A stretch of DNA of 5,720 bases from Nocardioides sp. Its GTDB lineage: Bacteria; Actinomycetota; Actinomycetes; Propionibacteriales; Nocardioidaceae. Made by a program: the position numbers and the translations under genes. The notes under the pieces are model-generated. The model was given only the letters and a program-made list of their open reading frames with translations. It had not been told where the DNA came from and searched no databases. This document shows, in pieces, positions 1-5,649 of the stretch (positions are counted from its first letter, which is position 1; every line of letters starts with the position of its first letter). Location: the NCBI GenBank assembly GCA_029264225.1, contig JARICB010000283.1, forward strand, positions 1-5,720, in the 5' to 3' direction.

Positions 1-562
1 CCTGGAGCGGGTCGCTCAACGGGTCACCGCTGGCCGGTGCGGCCGGAGTCGCGGCGGCCTTGGGCGTGGACGGCGTGTGGGTCGACGGGGGCGGCGTCGG
101 GGTGTAGGACGACTGCCAGTTGCTGGAGTCGTTCTGCGAACCGCGCAGCTTGGTGAACACCGCGCCGGCGATGGCGAGCAGTCCCCCGATCAGGAGCAGC
201 TTCTTGAGCTTGCTGCCCTTCGGCTCGGCGTCACTGCGCAACGCGGCGGCCTTGGACGCGGTTGCGTCGCGGGCCTCCGCGGCACGGTCGGCGGCCAGAG
301 CCGCGGCAGCCGCGGCCTTCTCGGCGGCCAGGGCCCGACCCTCGGCCAGCACCGGGGCGGCCTTGTCGCGGGCGTCCTGCAGCAGGGGCACTGCGCGGTC
401 ACGTGCGTCGGCCAACACCGGACCGGCCTTGTCCCGAGCGTCACTGAGGGCGTGACCTGCCTGGTCCCTGGCGGTTTCGAGTGCCGCCTCGAGCTGTGGA
501 ACAACGGTCTCGACGTAGTCGTGTGCCCGGTCCATCATCGACTTTTTTCTGCCGAATCGCAT
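1..562 (-). CDS. Single-pass membrane protein with 11-residue helical repeats, C-terminus beyond window (partial)
   Basis: I do not recognise a named family. The frame is open from an ATG at 562 to the left edge (187 codons visible). AGGAGG on the minus strand (569-574) lies 6 nt before the ATG, which fixes the start. The product begins MRFGRKKSMMDRAHDYVE. Residues 30-73 are four 11-residue units of pattern xARDxAxxxLx (for example DARDKAGPVLA and DARDRAVPLLQ), followed by an Ala-rich charged helix to about 110. A single membrane segment follows at about 121-138 (LLLIGGLLAIAGAVF), preceded by KGSKLKK. From about 141 the chain is Ser/Thr/Pro/Ala-rich and likely disordered. The positive charges before the membrane segment suggest a cytoplasmic repeat region and an outside tail. 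The repeats resemble amphipathic apolipoprotein- or LEA-like helices, which is an inference from pattern only. It is divergent from ppiA. The frame and RBS make the gene secure; its role is unknown. Confidence 0.85.
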   Translation of the reverse strand, partial: MRFGRKKSMMDRAHDYVETVVPQLEAALETARDQAGHALSDARDKAGPVLADARDRAVPLLQDARDKAAPVLAEGRALAAEKAAAAAALAADRAAEARDATASKAAALRSDAEPKGSKLKKLLLIGGLLAIAGAVFTKLRGSQNDSSNWQSSYTPTPPPSTHTPSTPKAAATPAAPASGDPLSDPLQ

Positions 563-689
563 GCGTGGCCTCCTAGATGGTTGTGTCCCTATCTCACCAT
601 GACGCTCCAACACCGACCAGCCCCCGTGGGGGTGAAGGGGTACGTGGCAGGATCGAGACCGAAGACTCATCGACGCGAGAGGCAATCTT
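563..689. promoter_or_regulatory. Divergent intergenic region between the repeat membrane protein and ppiA
   Basis: This 127-bp gap must hold promoters for both divergent genes. I see no convincing -35/-10 pair. On the minus strand TAAGAT (690-685) fits the relaxed actinobacterial -10 TANNNT but has no good -35 and overlaps the ppiA start codon. CCCCC-GT-GGGGG at 621-632 is a short GC palindrome of unknown meaning. The ribosome binding sites at the two ends are clear: AGGAGG at 574-569 (minus) and GAGAGG at 677-682 (plus). Confidence 0.5.
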
Positions 690-1196
690 ATGGCGGACAC
701 GAAGGCCACCCTGAAGACCAACCTGGGTGACATCGTCATCAACCTGTTCCCCAACCACGCCCCGGAGACGGTCGACAACTTCGTCGGCCTGGCCGAGGGC
801 ACCAAGGACTACCAGGCCGGCGACCGGTCCGGTCCGTTCTACGACGGCCTCGGCTTCCACCGGGTCATCGAGGGCTTCATGATCCAGGGCGGTTGCCCCC
901 AGGGCACCGGCACCGGCGGCCCCGGCTACACCTTCAAGGACGAGTTCCACCCCGAGCTCGTCTTCGACAAGCCCTACCTGCTCGCCATGGCCAACGCCGG
1001 CCCGGGCACCAACGGCTCGCAGTTCTTCATCACGGTCGGCCCCACGCCGCACCTGAACCGCAAGCACACGATCTTCGGCGAGGTGGCCGACCAGGCATCG
1101 CGCGACGTCGTGGACAAGATCGCTGCCTCACCTACCGGTGCCATGGACCGTCCGTCGGAGCCTGTGGTCATCGAGTCCGTCACGATCGAGCGCTGA
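690..1196 (+). CDS. ppiA: Cyclophilin-type peptidyl-prolyl cis-trans isomerase
   Basis: It catalyses cis-trans isomerisation of Xaa-Pro peptide bonds and so assists protein folding. The 168-aa protein is one complete cyclophilin domain with no signal peptide or membrane segment, so it is probably cytoplasmic. Family signatures are visible: FHRVIEGFMIQGG at 56-68 with the catalytic Arg58, Phe63 and Gln66; the GTGTGG turn at 72-77; NGSQFFIT at 108-115; and LNRKHTIFGEV at 122-132. The position of human CypA Trp121, which binds cyclosporin, is His121 here, as in many bacterial homologues, so reduced cyclosporin affinity is expected. GAGAGG at 677-682 lies 7 nt before the ATG. The rhomboid gene follows after 19 bp in the same direction and is probably cotranscribed. 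The gene sits next to crgA and the pknB cluster in many actinobacteria. Confidence 0.96.
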   Translation: MADTKATLKTNLGDIVINLFPNHAPETVDNFVGLAEGTKDYQAGDRSGPFYDGLGFHRVIEGFMIQGGCPQGTGTGGPGYTFKDEFHPELVFDKPYLLAMANAGPGTNGSQFFITVGPTPHLNRKHTIFGEVADQASRDVVDKIAASPTGAMDRPSEPVVIESVTIER

Positions 1197-1215
1197 CCAC
1201 GCCTACACACCGCTG

Positions 1216-2160
1216 ATGAGCGACCCCACGGCTCCGGACTCCGCGGCCGGCGTGCCGACCTGTTATCGCCATGCCGGTCGCGAGACCTGGATCCGTTGTC
1301 AGCGGTGTGAGCGGCCGATCTGCCCCGACTGCATGACCGATGCGTCAGTCGGCTTCCAGTGCCCCTCATGTGTCAGCGAGGGGGCCAAGCAGACCCGCTC
1401 GGGACGCACTGCCTACGGCGGCCTGCGCTCCGACAACCCCGCGCTGACCACGATCGCGCTGATCGGCGCCAACGTCGCCGTCTGGGTGGCCATCGTGGTC
1501 ACCGGCTGGCACTCCAGCGAATTGATCCGCCGGTTGGCACTGACCCCGCTCGGGATCTGCAGCGCCGGCAAGGAAAGCTACTACCCCAACCTGACCAGCG
1601 AGCAACTGTGCTTGGCGAACGCCGGCGCGGGTGGCACCTGGTTGCCGGGGGTGGCCGACGGCGCCTACTGGCAACTGATCACCAGCGCTTTCACCCACGT
1701 CGACGTGTGGCACATCGGCTTCAACATGCTGGCCCTGTGGGTGCTCGGGCCGCAACTGGAAGCCGTCCTGGGCCGGGGCAGATTCTTGGCGCTCTACTTC
1801 CTCTCGGCGCTGGCCGGTTCCACGGTCGTCTACTGGCTCGGTGGCGAGAGCCAGCTCACCCTGGGCGCCTCGGGGGCCATCTACGGCCTCTTCGGTGCCT
1901 ATGCGGTCATCGTGCACAAGGTCGGCGGCAACCTGGGCAGCATCGGCGCCCTGCTGGCGGTCAACCTGTTCATCACCTTCGCCATCCCCAACATTTCCTG
2001 GCAGGGTCACCTGGGCGGGTTCCTCGGCGGTCTGGCGATCTCCGCTCTCCTCGTCTACGCCCCGCGTGCTCGACGTACCACCATCCAGGTGCTCGGGTTG
2101 GCGGGCCTGACCGTTGTCCTGGTGCTGCTGATCGTGCTGCGTACCTTCGCGCTCGTCTGA
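1216..2160 (+). CDS. Rhomboid-family intramembrane serine protease with N-terminal zinc ribbon
   Basis: A membrane protease expected to cleave transmembrane substrates within the bilayer. From the ATG at 1216 the protein is 314 aa. Residues 16-52 carry C-x2-H, C-x2-C, C-x4-C-x2-C and C-x2-C spacing (Cys16, His19, Cys28, Cys31, Cys36, Cys39, Cys49, Cys52), a likely cytoplasmic two-zinc ribbon or B-box-like module. The rhomboid core follows, with membrane segments from about residue 77 to 312. Catalytic signatures are present: HIGFNMLALW with His166 and Asn170, GASGAIYGLFGA with the nucleophile Ser219, and GHLGGFLGG with the base His265, so the enzyme looks active. An in-frame ATG at 1138 would overlap ppiA and add an unrelated basic stretch; 1216 is preferred because MSDPTAPDSA leads straight into the zinc ribbon. 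No Shine-Dalgarno precedes 1216, so translation may be coupled to ppiA or use a leaderless transcript. Substrates are unknown. Confidence 0.93.
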   Translation: MSDPTAPDSAAGVPTCYRHAGRETWIRCQRCERPICPDCMTDASVGFQCPSCVSEGAKQTRSGRTAYGGLRSDNPALTTIALIGANVAVWVAIVVTGWHSSELIRRLALTPLGICSAGKESYYPNLTSEQLCLANAGAGGTWLPGVADGAYWQLITSAFTHVDVWHIGFNMLALWVLGPQLEAVLGRGRFLALYFLSALAGSTVVYWLGGESQLTLGASGAIYGLFGAYAVIVHKVGGNLGSIGALLAVNLFITFAIPNISWQGHLGGFLGGLAISALLVYAPRARRTTIQVLGLAGLTVVLVLLIVLRTFALV

Positions 2161-2176
2161 GGGCTCCCCTTACCTG

Positions 2177-2270
2177 GTTGCTTCACCATGTTAAGTAGGG
2201 AAGCCGTCACTGTGCATGGCGTCGACGGTGTGCTAAGTGAGCGTTTTCCTACTTAACATGGTGAAGCAAC
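2177..2270. repeat. 23-bp perfect inverted repeat with 48-bp spacer
   Basis: Bases 2177-2199 are the exact reverse complement of 2248-2270; the arms begin GTTGCTTCACCATG and include TTAAGTAGG. In plus-strand RNA a G-U pair (2200/2247) and two A-U pairs extend the stem to 26 bp with a 42-nt loop, within which CCGTC (2204-2208) and GACGG (2224-2228) could pair. The loop also holds GTGCTAAGTGAG (2230-2241), a degenerate echo of the inner arm. The arms are more AT-rich than the surroundings. No T-run follows on either strand and I see no target-site duplication. It could be a MITE-like remnant, a bidirectional terminator for the rhomboid transcript, or a structured RNA. The repeat is certain; its nature is not. 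Confidence 0.9.
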
Positions 2271-2370
2271 GGCGGTACGGCGGCACGGAAGCACGCGCCG
2301 ACACCAGGGGTCGACCCCCTCGCCCGGCGAATGACAGCCGCTGGGATTCTCCCCGCCCACTTCATACACA

Positions 2371-2439
2371 AGTGTGGAATCACCTGTGGAGAATTACACG
2401 CCTGTAGTTCTCCACAGGTTGGTGCACAGCTGTGGAGAC
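2371..2439. promoter_or_regulatory. Cluster of TTCTCCACA motifs, possible DnaA-box cluster
   Basis: TGTGGAGAA at 2385-2393 and TTCTCCACA at 2408-2416 are the same 9-mer in opposite orientation; TGTGGAGAC at 2431-2439 is one mismatch away, and TGTGGAATC at 2373-2381 keeps the CCACA core. The three better copies start at exact 23-bp intervals, about two helical turns. The actinobacterial DnaA box is close to TTGTCCACA, so these are near-consensus rather than perfect. The locus type often lies near oriC. The palindromic pair equally forms the hairpin listed separately, so the motifs may be structural only. Confidence 0.4.
2382..2419. repeat. 17-bp hairpin with 4-nt loop
   Basis: ACCTGTGGAGAA (2382-2393) pairs perfectly with TTCTCCACAGGT (2408-2419). 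After one T/G position the stem continues TACA/TGTA, leaving the loop CGCC (2399-2402). No T-run follows on either strand. It lies between convergent genes and could help terminate transcription from either side, or it could be an incidental result of opposed DnaA-like boxes. Confidence 0.7.
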
Positions 2440-2443
2440 AGCA

Positions 2444-2478
2444 CGACACCCGCCGGCTCGGTGAGCCTGCGGGTGTCG
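2444..2478 (-). terminator. Probable crgA terminator hairpin lacking a U-tract
   Basis: CGACACCCGC (2444-2453) pairs perfectly with GCGGGTGTCG (2469-2478). After a single C/T mismatch the stem resumes with GGCTC/GAGCC around a GGT loop: 15 base pairs, mostly G-C. It starts 26 nt past the crgA stop codon. Neither strand has a following T-run, which is common for actinobacterial terminators. Because the structure is symmetric it may also stop readthrough from the rhomboid side. Confidence 0.7.
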
Positions 2479-2503
2479 GGACTGTCTGGATGGAGCGGTC
2501 GGG

Positions 2504-2956
2504 CTACTCCCAGCGGGTGGCAAAGGTGAAGCCCACCGCCATGAAGGCGATGCCGACGCCCAGGTTCCACTGACCCAGGTCGTTCATGACCGGGAGGTTG
2601 GAGAGGTCGTTGGAGAAGACGTAGAAGGTGCAGATCCAGATCAGGCCGATCAGGAAGCAGCCCAGCATCCCGATCACGACCCCCCGGCCGCGACCCAGCG
2701 GAGTGGAGGGGTGAGCAGAGATCGACAGCCCGAGCATCAGCAGGCCGAAGCCGATCAGGTAGTTCCAGTTGCCCAGGTCACCGATCGCCTTCGGGGTGGC
2801 CTTGGGCACCGGCAGGATGGTCGGGTCGGGCCGCACGCTGACGTAGTAGAAGACGATCCACGCGATGCCGGCCACGATCAGCAGCAGCGAGATCACGAAC
2901 CGGACGGACAGGGTCTTTGCCGGGGTCTCGATGTAGGTCGCGCTGGACTTGGCCAC
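2504..2956 (-). CDS. crgA: Cell division protein CrgA, tandem-duplicated form
   Basis: CrgA is a small actinobacterial membrane protein of the divisome; in mycobacteria it interacts with FtsZ, FtsQ, FtsI and wall-synthesis proteins. Usual members have about 85-95 residues and two membrane helices. This protein has 150 residues and four predicted helices (about 19-38, 64-82, 93-113, 131-147). Each pair of helices carries the family signature: DLGNWNYLIGFGLLMLG at 60-76 and DLGQWNLGVGIAFMAVG at 126-142, with matching first helices GIAWIVFYYVS (30-40) and GLIWICTFYVFS (104-115). It ends FATRWE, close to the usual CrgA C-terminus. The start is GTG at 2956, with AGGAG (2966-2962) 5 nt upstream. 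The long basic N-terminus of mycobacterial CrgA is mostly missing. It is divergent from the DUF881 gene. Confidence 0.92.
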   Translation of the reverse strand: MAKSSATYIETPAKTLSVRFVISLLLIVAGIAWIVFYYVSVRPDPTILPVPKATPKAIGDLGNWNYLIGFGLLMLGLSISAHPSTPLGRGRGVVIGMLGCFLIGLIWICTFYVFSNDLSNLPVMNDLGQWNLGVGIAFMAVGFTFATRWE

Positions 2957-3023
2957 AACTACTCCTGGGGTTTGTGCAGGTTCTGCATCACCTGGTCAGC
3001 GGCGGGAACACCCACCGGGGGGA

Positions 3024-3030
3024 TAGCGTA
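3024..3030. promoter_or_regulatory. TAGCGTA: candidate shared -10 element for divergent crgA and DUF881 gene
   Basis: On the plus strand TAGCGT (3024-3029) fits TANNNT and ends 7 nt before the ATG at 3037, the spacing expected if transcription begins at or next to the start codon (leaderless mRNA). This agrees with the lack of a well-placed Shine-Dalgarno; the G-run at 3017-3022 is 14 nt away. On the minus strand TACGCT (3030-3025) also fits TANNNT and would give crgA a leader of about 60 nt. No clear -35 is visible on either side. Confidence 0.45.
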
Positions 3031-3036
3031 GTCGTC

Positions 3037-3829
3037 ATGTCCGCCGAGTCCGAGCCGCGCCCCGCCGCGCAGCACCCCGGAACTCGCCAGCGGCGACGCG
3101 CCGGGCTCGGGTGGCGCATCGGTACGCCGCTGATGATGCTGATGAGCGGCGCCCTGTTCGCCGTCAGTGCCGAGCACAGCGACGGCACTGATCTTCGTGG
3201 TGGTCGCTACACCGATCTGGCCTCCGTGGTTCGGGCTGAGCGCAGCAACACCAACAAGTTGACCGATGAGGTGAGTCGACTCAACGCCCAGATCCAGACC
3301 CTCAGTGCGGGCCTGGGCGACCGCAGCGTCAACCGCACCCAGCGCGAGGTGGACAAGCTCGCCGACCCCGCCGGCCTGACGCCCAGATCCGGGCCAGCCG
3401 TGCGGGTAACGCTGACCGATGCGCCCCAGGACGTGCTCGATGACGTGACTCGCGACCCCCCTCGATGTGGTCGTGCATCAGCAGGACATCCAGGCGGTGG
3501 TCAACGCCATGTGGCGCGCCGGTGCGGTAGCGGTCACGATCCAGGGGCAGCGGCTGATCTCCACGACCGGCATCAAGTGTGAGGGCAACTCGGTCACCCT
3601 GAAGGGCGTGCCCTACTCCCCGCCCTACGACATCGTCGGCATCGGCGTCACTGACGACATCTTGGCCTCTCTGGCGGAGGACACCTACCTCGATATCTAC
3701 CGTGAGGCCGCCGCCGATCCGCGTGGGGGTGTGGGTTACGCCGTCGATCGGCTGCCGGAAGCGACTGCCCCGGCCTACGACGGACTGCTCGACCTCACCT
3801 ACGCAACGCCGATGGAACAAGCCGGCTGA
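3037..3829 (+). pseudogene. DUF881 family envelope protein, frameshifted at a C6 run
   Basis: DUF881 proteins are single-pass, extracytoplasmic actinobacterial proteins of unknown function, often encoded between crgA and the pknB cluster. The first frame gives a basic cytoplasmic N-terminus (RQRRRAGLGWR), a membrane helix at about 30-46, a probable coiled coil at 63-91 and the start of the DUF881 domain (SGPAVRVTLTDAP at 118-130). Around 3456-3461 the family match moves to another frame, which continues LDVVVHQQDIQAVVNAMW, VTIQGQRLIS and GVPYSPPYDIVGIGV to a TGA at 3827-3829. Dropping one C from the run of six (3456-3461) restores one 263-aa protein of normal DUF881 length. Without repair the first frame reads through unrelated residues to TGA at 3580-3582 (181 aa). 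Both halves look well conserved, so a sequencing error or very recent mutation is more likely than an old pseudogene. The start is ATG 3037, possibly leaderless. Confidence 0.88.
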
Positions 3830-3837
3830 GTTGACCC

Positions 3838-5637
3838 CTACCTCTGCCGGGCCGGAGGCGCCGTCTCCGGCGGTACGGTCGGCTCGGGTGGCGTCTCCGG
3901 CGGCACGGTCGGCTCGGGTGGCGTCTCCGGCGGCACGGTGGGCTCGGGTGGCACGGTCGGGGGAACGGGTTCGACGTAGGTCGAGACGAAGATCGTGATG
4001 GTGCTGCCCTGGGGTGCGGTACCGCTGCTGGGGAACTGGTCCACCACCTCGCCCTTGGGCTTGGTCGTGTCGGCGGTCTCGCGGATCTCCACCTTGAAGC
4101 CGGCCGCCTGGATGGCACGCTCCGCGGCACCCTTCTTCAGCCCGACCACCGAGGGCACCTCCTTCGGTCCCTCCGAGACGATCAGCGTCACGGTCGTACC
4201 CTCGGCCACCTTCTGACCGCTGGCCGGCTCGGTGCGGATGACGCTGTCCTTGGGCTCATCAGACTTCTCCCGCTGGATCTTGGCCTTGAGATCGTTGCTC
4301 TGCAGCACCGACTTGGCGGTCTCCACGGGCTGCCCCGTGACGAAGGGCACCTCCACCTCGGGCCGCCCGAGGGAGAGCACGAAGTTCACCTTCGAACCCG
4401 GTTCCACGTAGAGGTCACGGTCGGGATCCTGGCGGATCACCTGGTCGGCCGGGTAGGTCTCGGATGTCTCGCGCGTGATGGTGCCGACCGACAGCCCGGC
4501 GTCGCGGATCGCCGCCGTCGCCTGTCTCTCGTTCAACCCCACCAACCCCGGCACCTGGTCGGTCTCGGCCGGCTTCTCGAAGAGGCCGGAGAGGAGATAG
4601 ACACTGCCGGCCAGCACAAGCACCACCAGGAAGCCGATCAGGAACAACAGCCCGGTGCGCCTGCCAGCCTGGCTCTGTTCGGGAGGCAAGCCGCCGGCCG
4701 CCGCGGTGGCCGGGATGAGCGTGGTGGCGGAATCGTAGGGACCTACCTCGGTCGGGGCCAGCGGCGGTGGCGCGGCCTGGATCGGGTGGCCGGCCAGGTA
4801 GCGCTCGATGTCGGCGCGCATAGCGGCCGAGCTCTGGTAACGATCCTCGACTCGCTTGGCGAGCGCCTTCAGTACGATCGCATCGATCTCGGGATCGAGG
4901 CTGTCGTCGTGGTCCGAGGGCGGTGCCGGGTTCTCCCGGACGTGCTGGTAGGCCACTGCGACCGGGCTGTCACCGACGAACGGTGGCCGGCCGGTGAGCA
5001 GTTCGTAGAGCAGGCAGCCGGTGGAGTAGACGTCGGAGCGGGAGTCGACGGTCTCACCGCGCGCCTGCTCCGGGGAGAGGTATTGCGCCGTACCGACCAC
5101 GGCGGCGGTCTGGGTCATGGTCGAGGAGGCGTCGGAGACCGCGCGGGCGATGCCGAAGTCCATCACCTTCACGTCACCGCTGGGTGTGAGCATCACGTTG
5201 CCGGGCTTGATGTCGCGGTGGATGATCCCGGCACGGTGGCTGTAGTCGAGCGCGGCCAGCACGTCGCTGGTGATCTCCAGCGCCCGCTCGGGCAGGATCT
5301 TGCGGCCCTCACGGATGATGTCGCGCAGCGTGCGACCCTGCACGCGCTCCATGACGATGTAGGGCTGGGCGACGTCGGAGCCGTCGGTCGACATCTCTTC
5401 GCCCGTGTCGTAGACCGACACGATCGAAGGGTGGTTGAGCGAGGCCGAGGCCTGGGCCTCACGCCGGAACCGGGCCTGGAAGGTCGCGTCACTGGCCAGG
5501 TCGGTGCGCAGCCGCTTCACCGCGACGATCCGGCCGAGCCGGGTGTCACGGGCCGCGCGCACCTCCGCCATCCCGCCCCGGCCGAGCAGTTCGCCGAGTT
5601 CGTAGCGGTTGCCGATCACGTTCGGCTCGGGGCTCAT
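3838..5637 (-). CDS. pknB: PASTA-domain transmembrane serine/threonine kinase (PknB/StkP type)
   Basis: A receptor kinase that phosphorylates division and wall-synthesis proteins; its external PASTA domains bind muropeptides or lipid II. With the ATG at 5637 it is 599 aa. The kinase domain spans about 12-281: glycine loop GRGGMAEV (19-26), Lys41, Glu60, catalytic HRDIKPGN (140-147, Asp142), DFG (160-162), and activation loop MTQTAAVVGTAQYLSPE whose Thr175 and Thr177 correspond to the autophosphorylated pair of mycobacterial PknB. A juxtamembrane linker leads to one membrane helix (about 329-350). Three PASTA domains follow (about 359-424, 425-490, 491-554), against four in M. tuberculosis PknB. 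The tail at 556-599 is Pro/Thr/Glu-rich with 10-residue repeats. All catalytic residues are present. The upstream gene ends 10 nt before the start, so it belongs to an operon entering from the right. Its 3' end meets the DUF881 gene with an 8-nt gap. Confidence 0.97.
   Translation of the reverse strand: MSPEPNVIGNRYELGELLGRGGMAEVRAARDTRLGRIVAVKRLRTDLASDATFQARFRREAQASASLNHPSIVSVYDTGEEMSTDGSDVAQPYIVMERVQGRTLRDIIREGRKILPERALEITSDVLAALDYSHRAGIIHRDIKPGNVMLTPSGDVKVMDFGIARAVSDASSTMTQTAAVVGTAQYLSPEQARGETVDSRSDVYSTGCLLYELLTGRPPFVGDSPVAVAYQHVRENPAPPSDHDDSLDPEIDAIVLKALAKRVEDRYQSSAAMRADIERYLAGHPIQAAPPPLAPTEVGPYDSATTLIPATAAAGGLPPEQSQAGRRTGLLFLIGFLVVLVLAGSVYLLSGLFEKPAETDQVPGLVGLNERQATAAIRDAGLSVGTITRETSETYPADQVIRQDPDRDLYVEPGSKVNFVLSLGRPEVEVPFVTGQPVETAKSVLQSNDLKAKIQREKSDEPKDSVIRTEPASGQKVAEGTTVTLIVSEGPKEVPSVVGLKKGAAERAIQAAGFKVEIRETADTTKPKGEVVDQFPSSGTAPQGSTITIFVSTYVEPVPPTVPPEPTVPPETPPEPTVPPETPPEPTVPPETAPPARQR
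3861..3950. repeat. Three 30-bp tandem repeats inside pknB
   Basis: Copies at 3861-3890, 3891-3920 and 3921-3950 differ by one or two bases (first: CC for GC at its start and T for C at the 14th base; third: G for C at the 20th base), and a partial copy follows at 3951-3960. The unit is a multiple of three, so gain or loss keeps the frame. Each encodes ten residues of the type EPTVPPETPP in the external tail of PknB. Confidence 0.92.
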
Positions 5638-5642
5638 CGTCG

Positions 5643-5649
5643 CCTTCTC
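5643..5649 (-). promoter_or_regulatory. Ribosome binding site that fixes the pknB start
   Basis: GAGAAGG on the minus strand lies 5 nt before the ATG at 5637. The in-frame GTG at 5682 is preceded only by pyrimidine-rich sequence. The site overlaps the stop codon of the upstream gene (5650-5648), suggesting translational coupling. Confidence 0.75.

Larger units (their letters stand above)
2161..2503. other. Structured non-coding gap between convergent rhomboid and crgA genes
   Basis: No credible gene lies in these 343 bp. From left to right it holds a 94-bp element bounded by 23-bp inverted repeats (2177-2270), a 12-bp palindrome GGGGTCGACCCC (2307-2318), a relatively AT-rich stretch with repeated TGTGGA motifs and a 17-bp hairpin (2371-2439), and a GC-rich hairpin (2444-2478). 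Short reading frames through the repeats have no ribosome binding site or family resemblance. Confidence 0.75.

Noticed and set aside
77..730. Long plus-strand open frame of 217 codons overlapping the left gene and ppiA
   Set aside because: It is antisense to the repeat membrane protein, low-complexity Gly/Arg-rich, and overlaps the ppiA start. The opposite strand has a strong RBS, coherent repeats and a membrane helix.
1138..1215. Rhomboid start at ATG 1138
   Set aside because: It would overlap the last 59 bp of ppiA and add a basic, Ser-rich stretch that mirrors the ppiA coding frame rather than family sequence.
2177..2270. Classical Rho-independent terminator
   Set aside because: The stem is strong but no T-run follows on either strand and the 42-nt loop is far larger than usual.
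2249..2449. Small minus-strand open frame of 66 codons in the structured gap
   Set aside because: It runs through the hairpins and one arm of the inverted repeat, has no family resemblance, and its end merely mirrors the repeat arm.
3467..3829. Independent 120-codon gene starting at GTG 3467
   Set aside because: Its sequence is the C-terminal half of the DUF881 domain and it has no ribosome binding site; a frameshift in one gene explains it better.
3861..3950. CRISPR-like array from regular 30-bp units
   Set aside because: The copies are directly adjacent with no spacers and encode an in-frame protein repeat in pknB.
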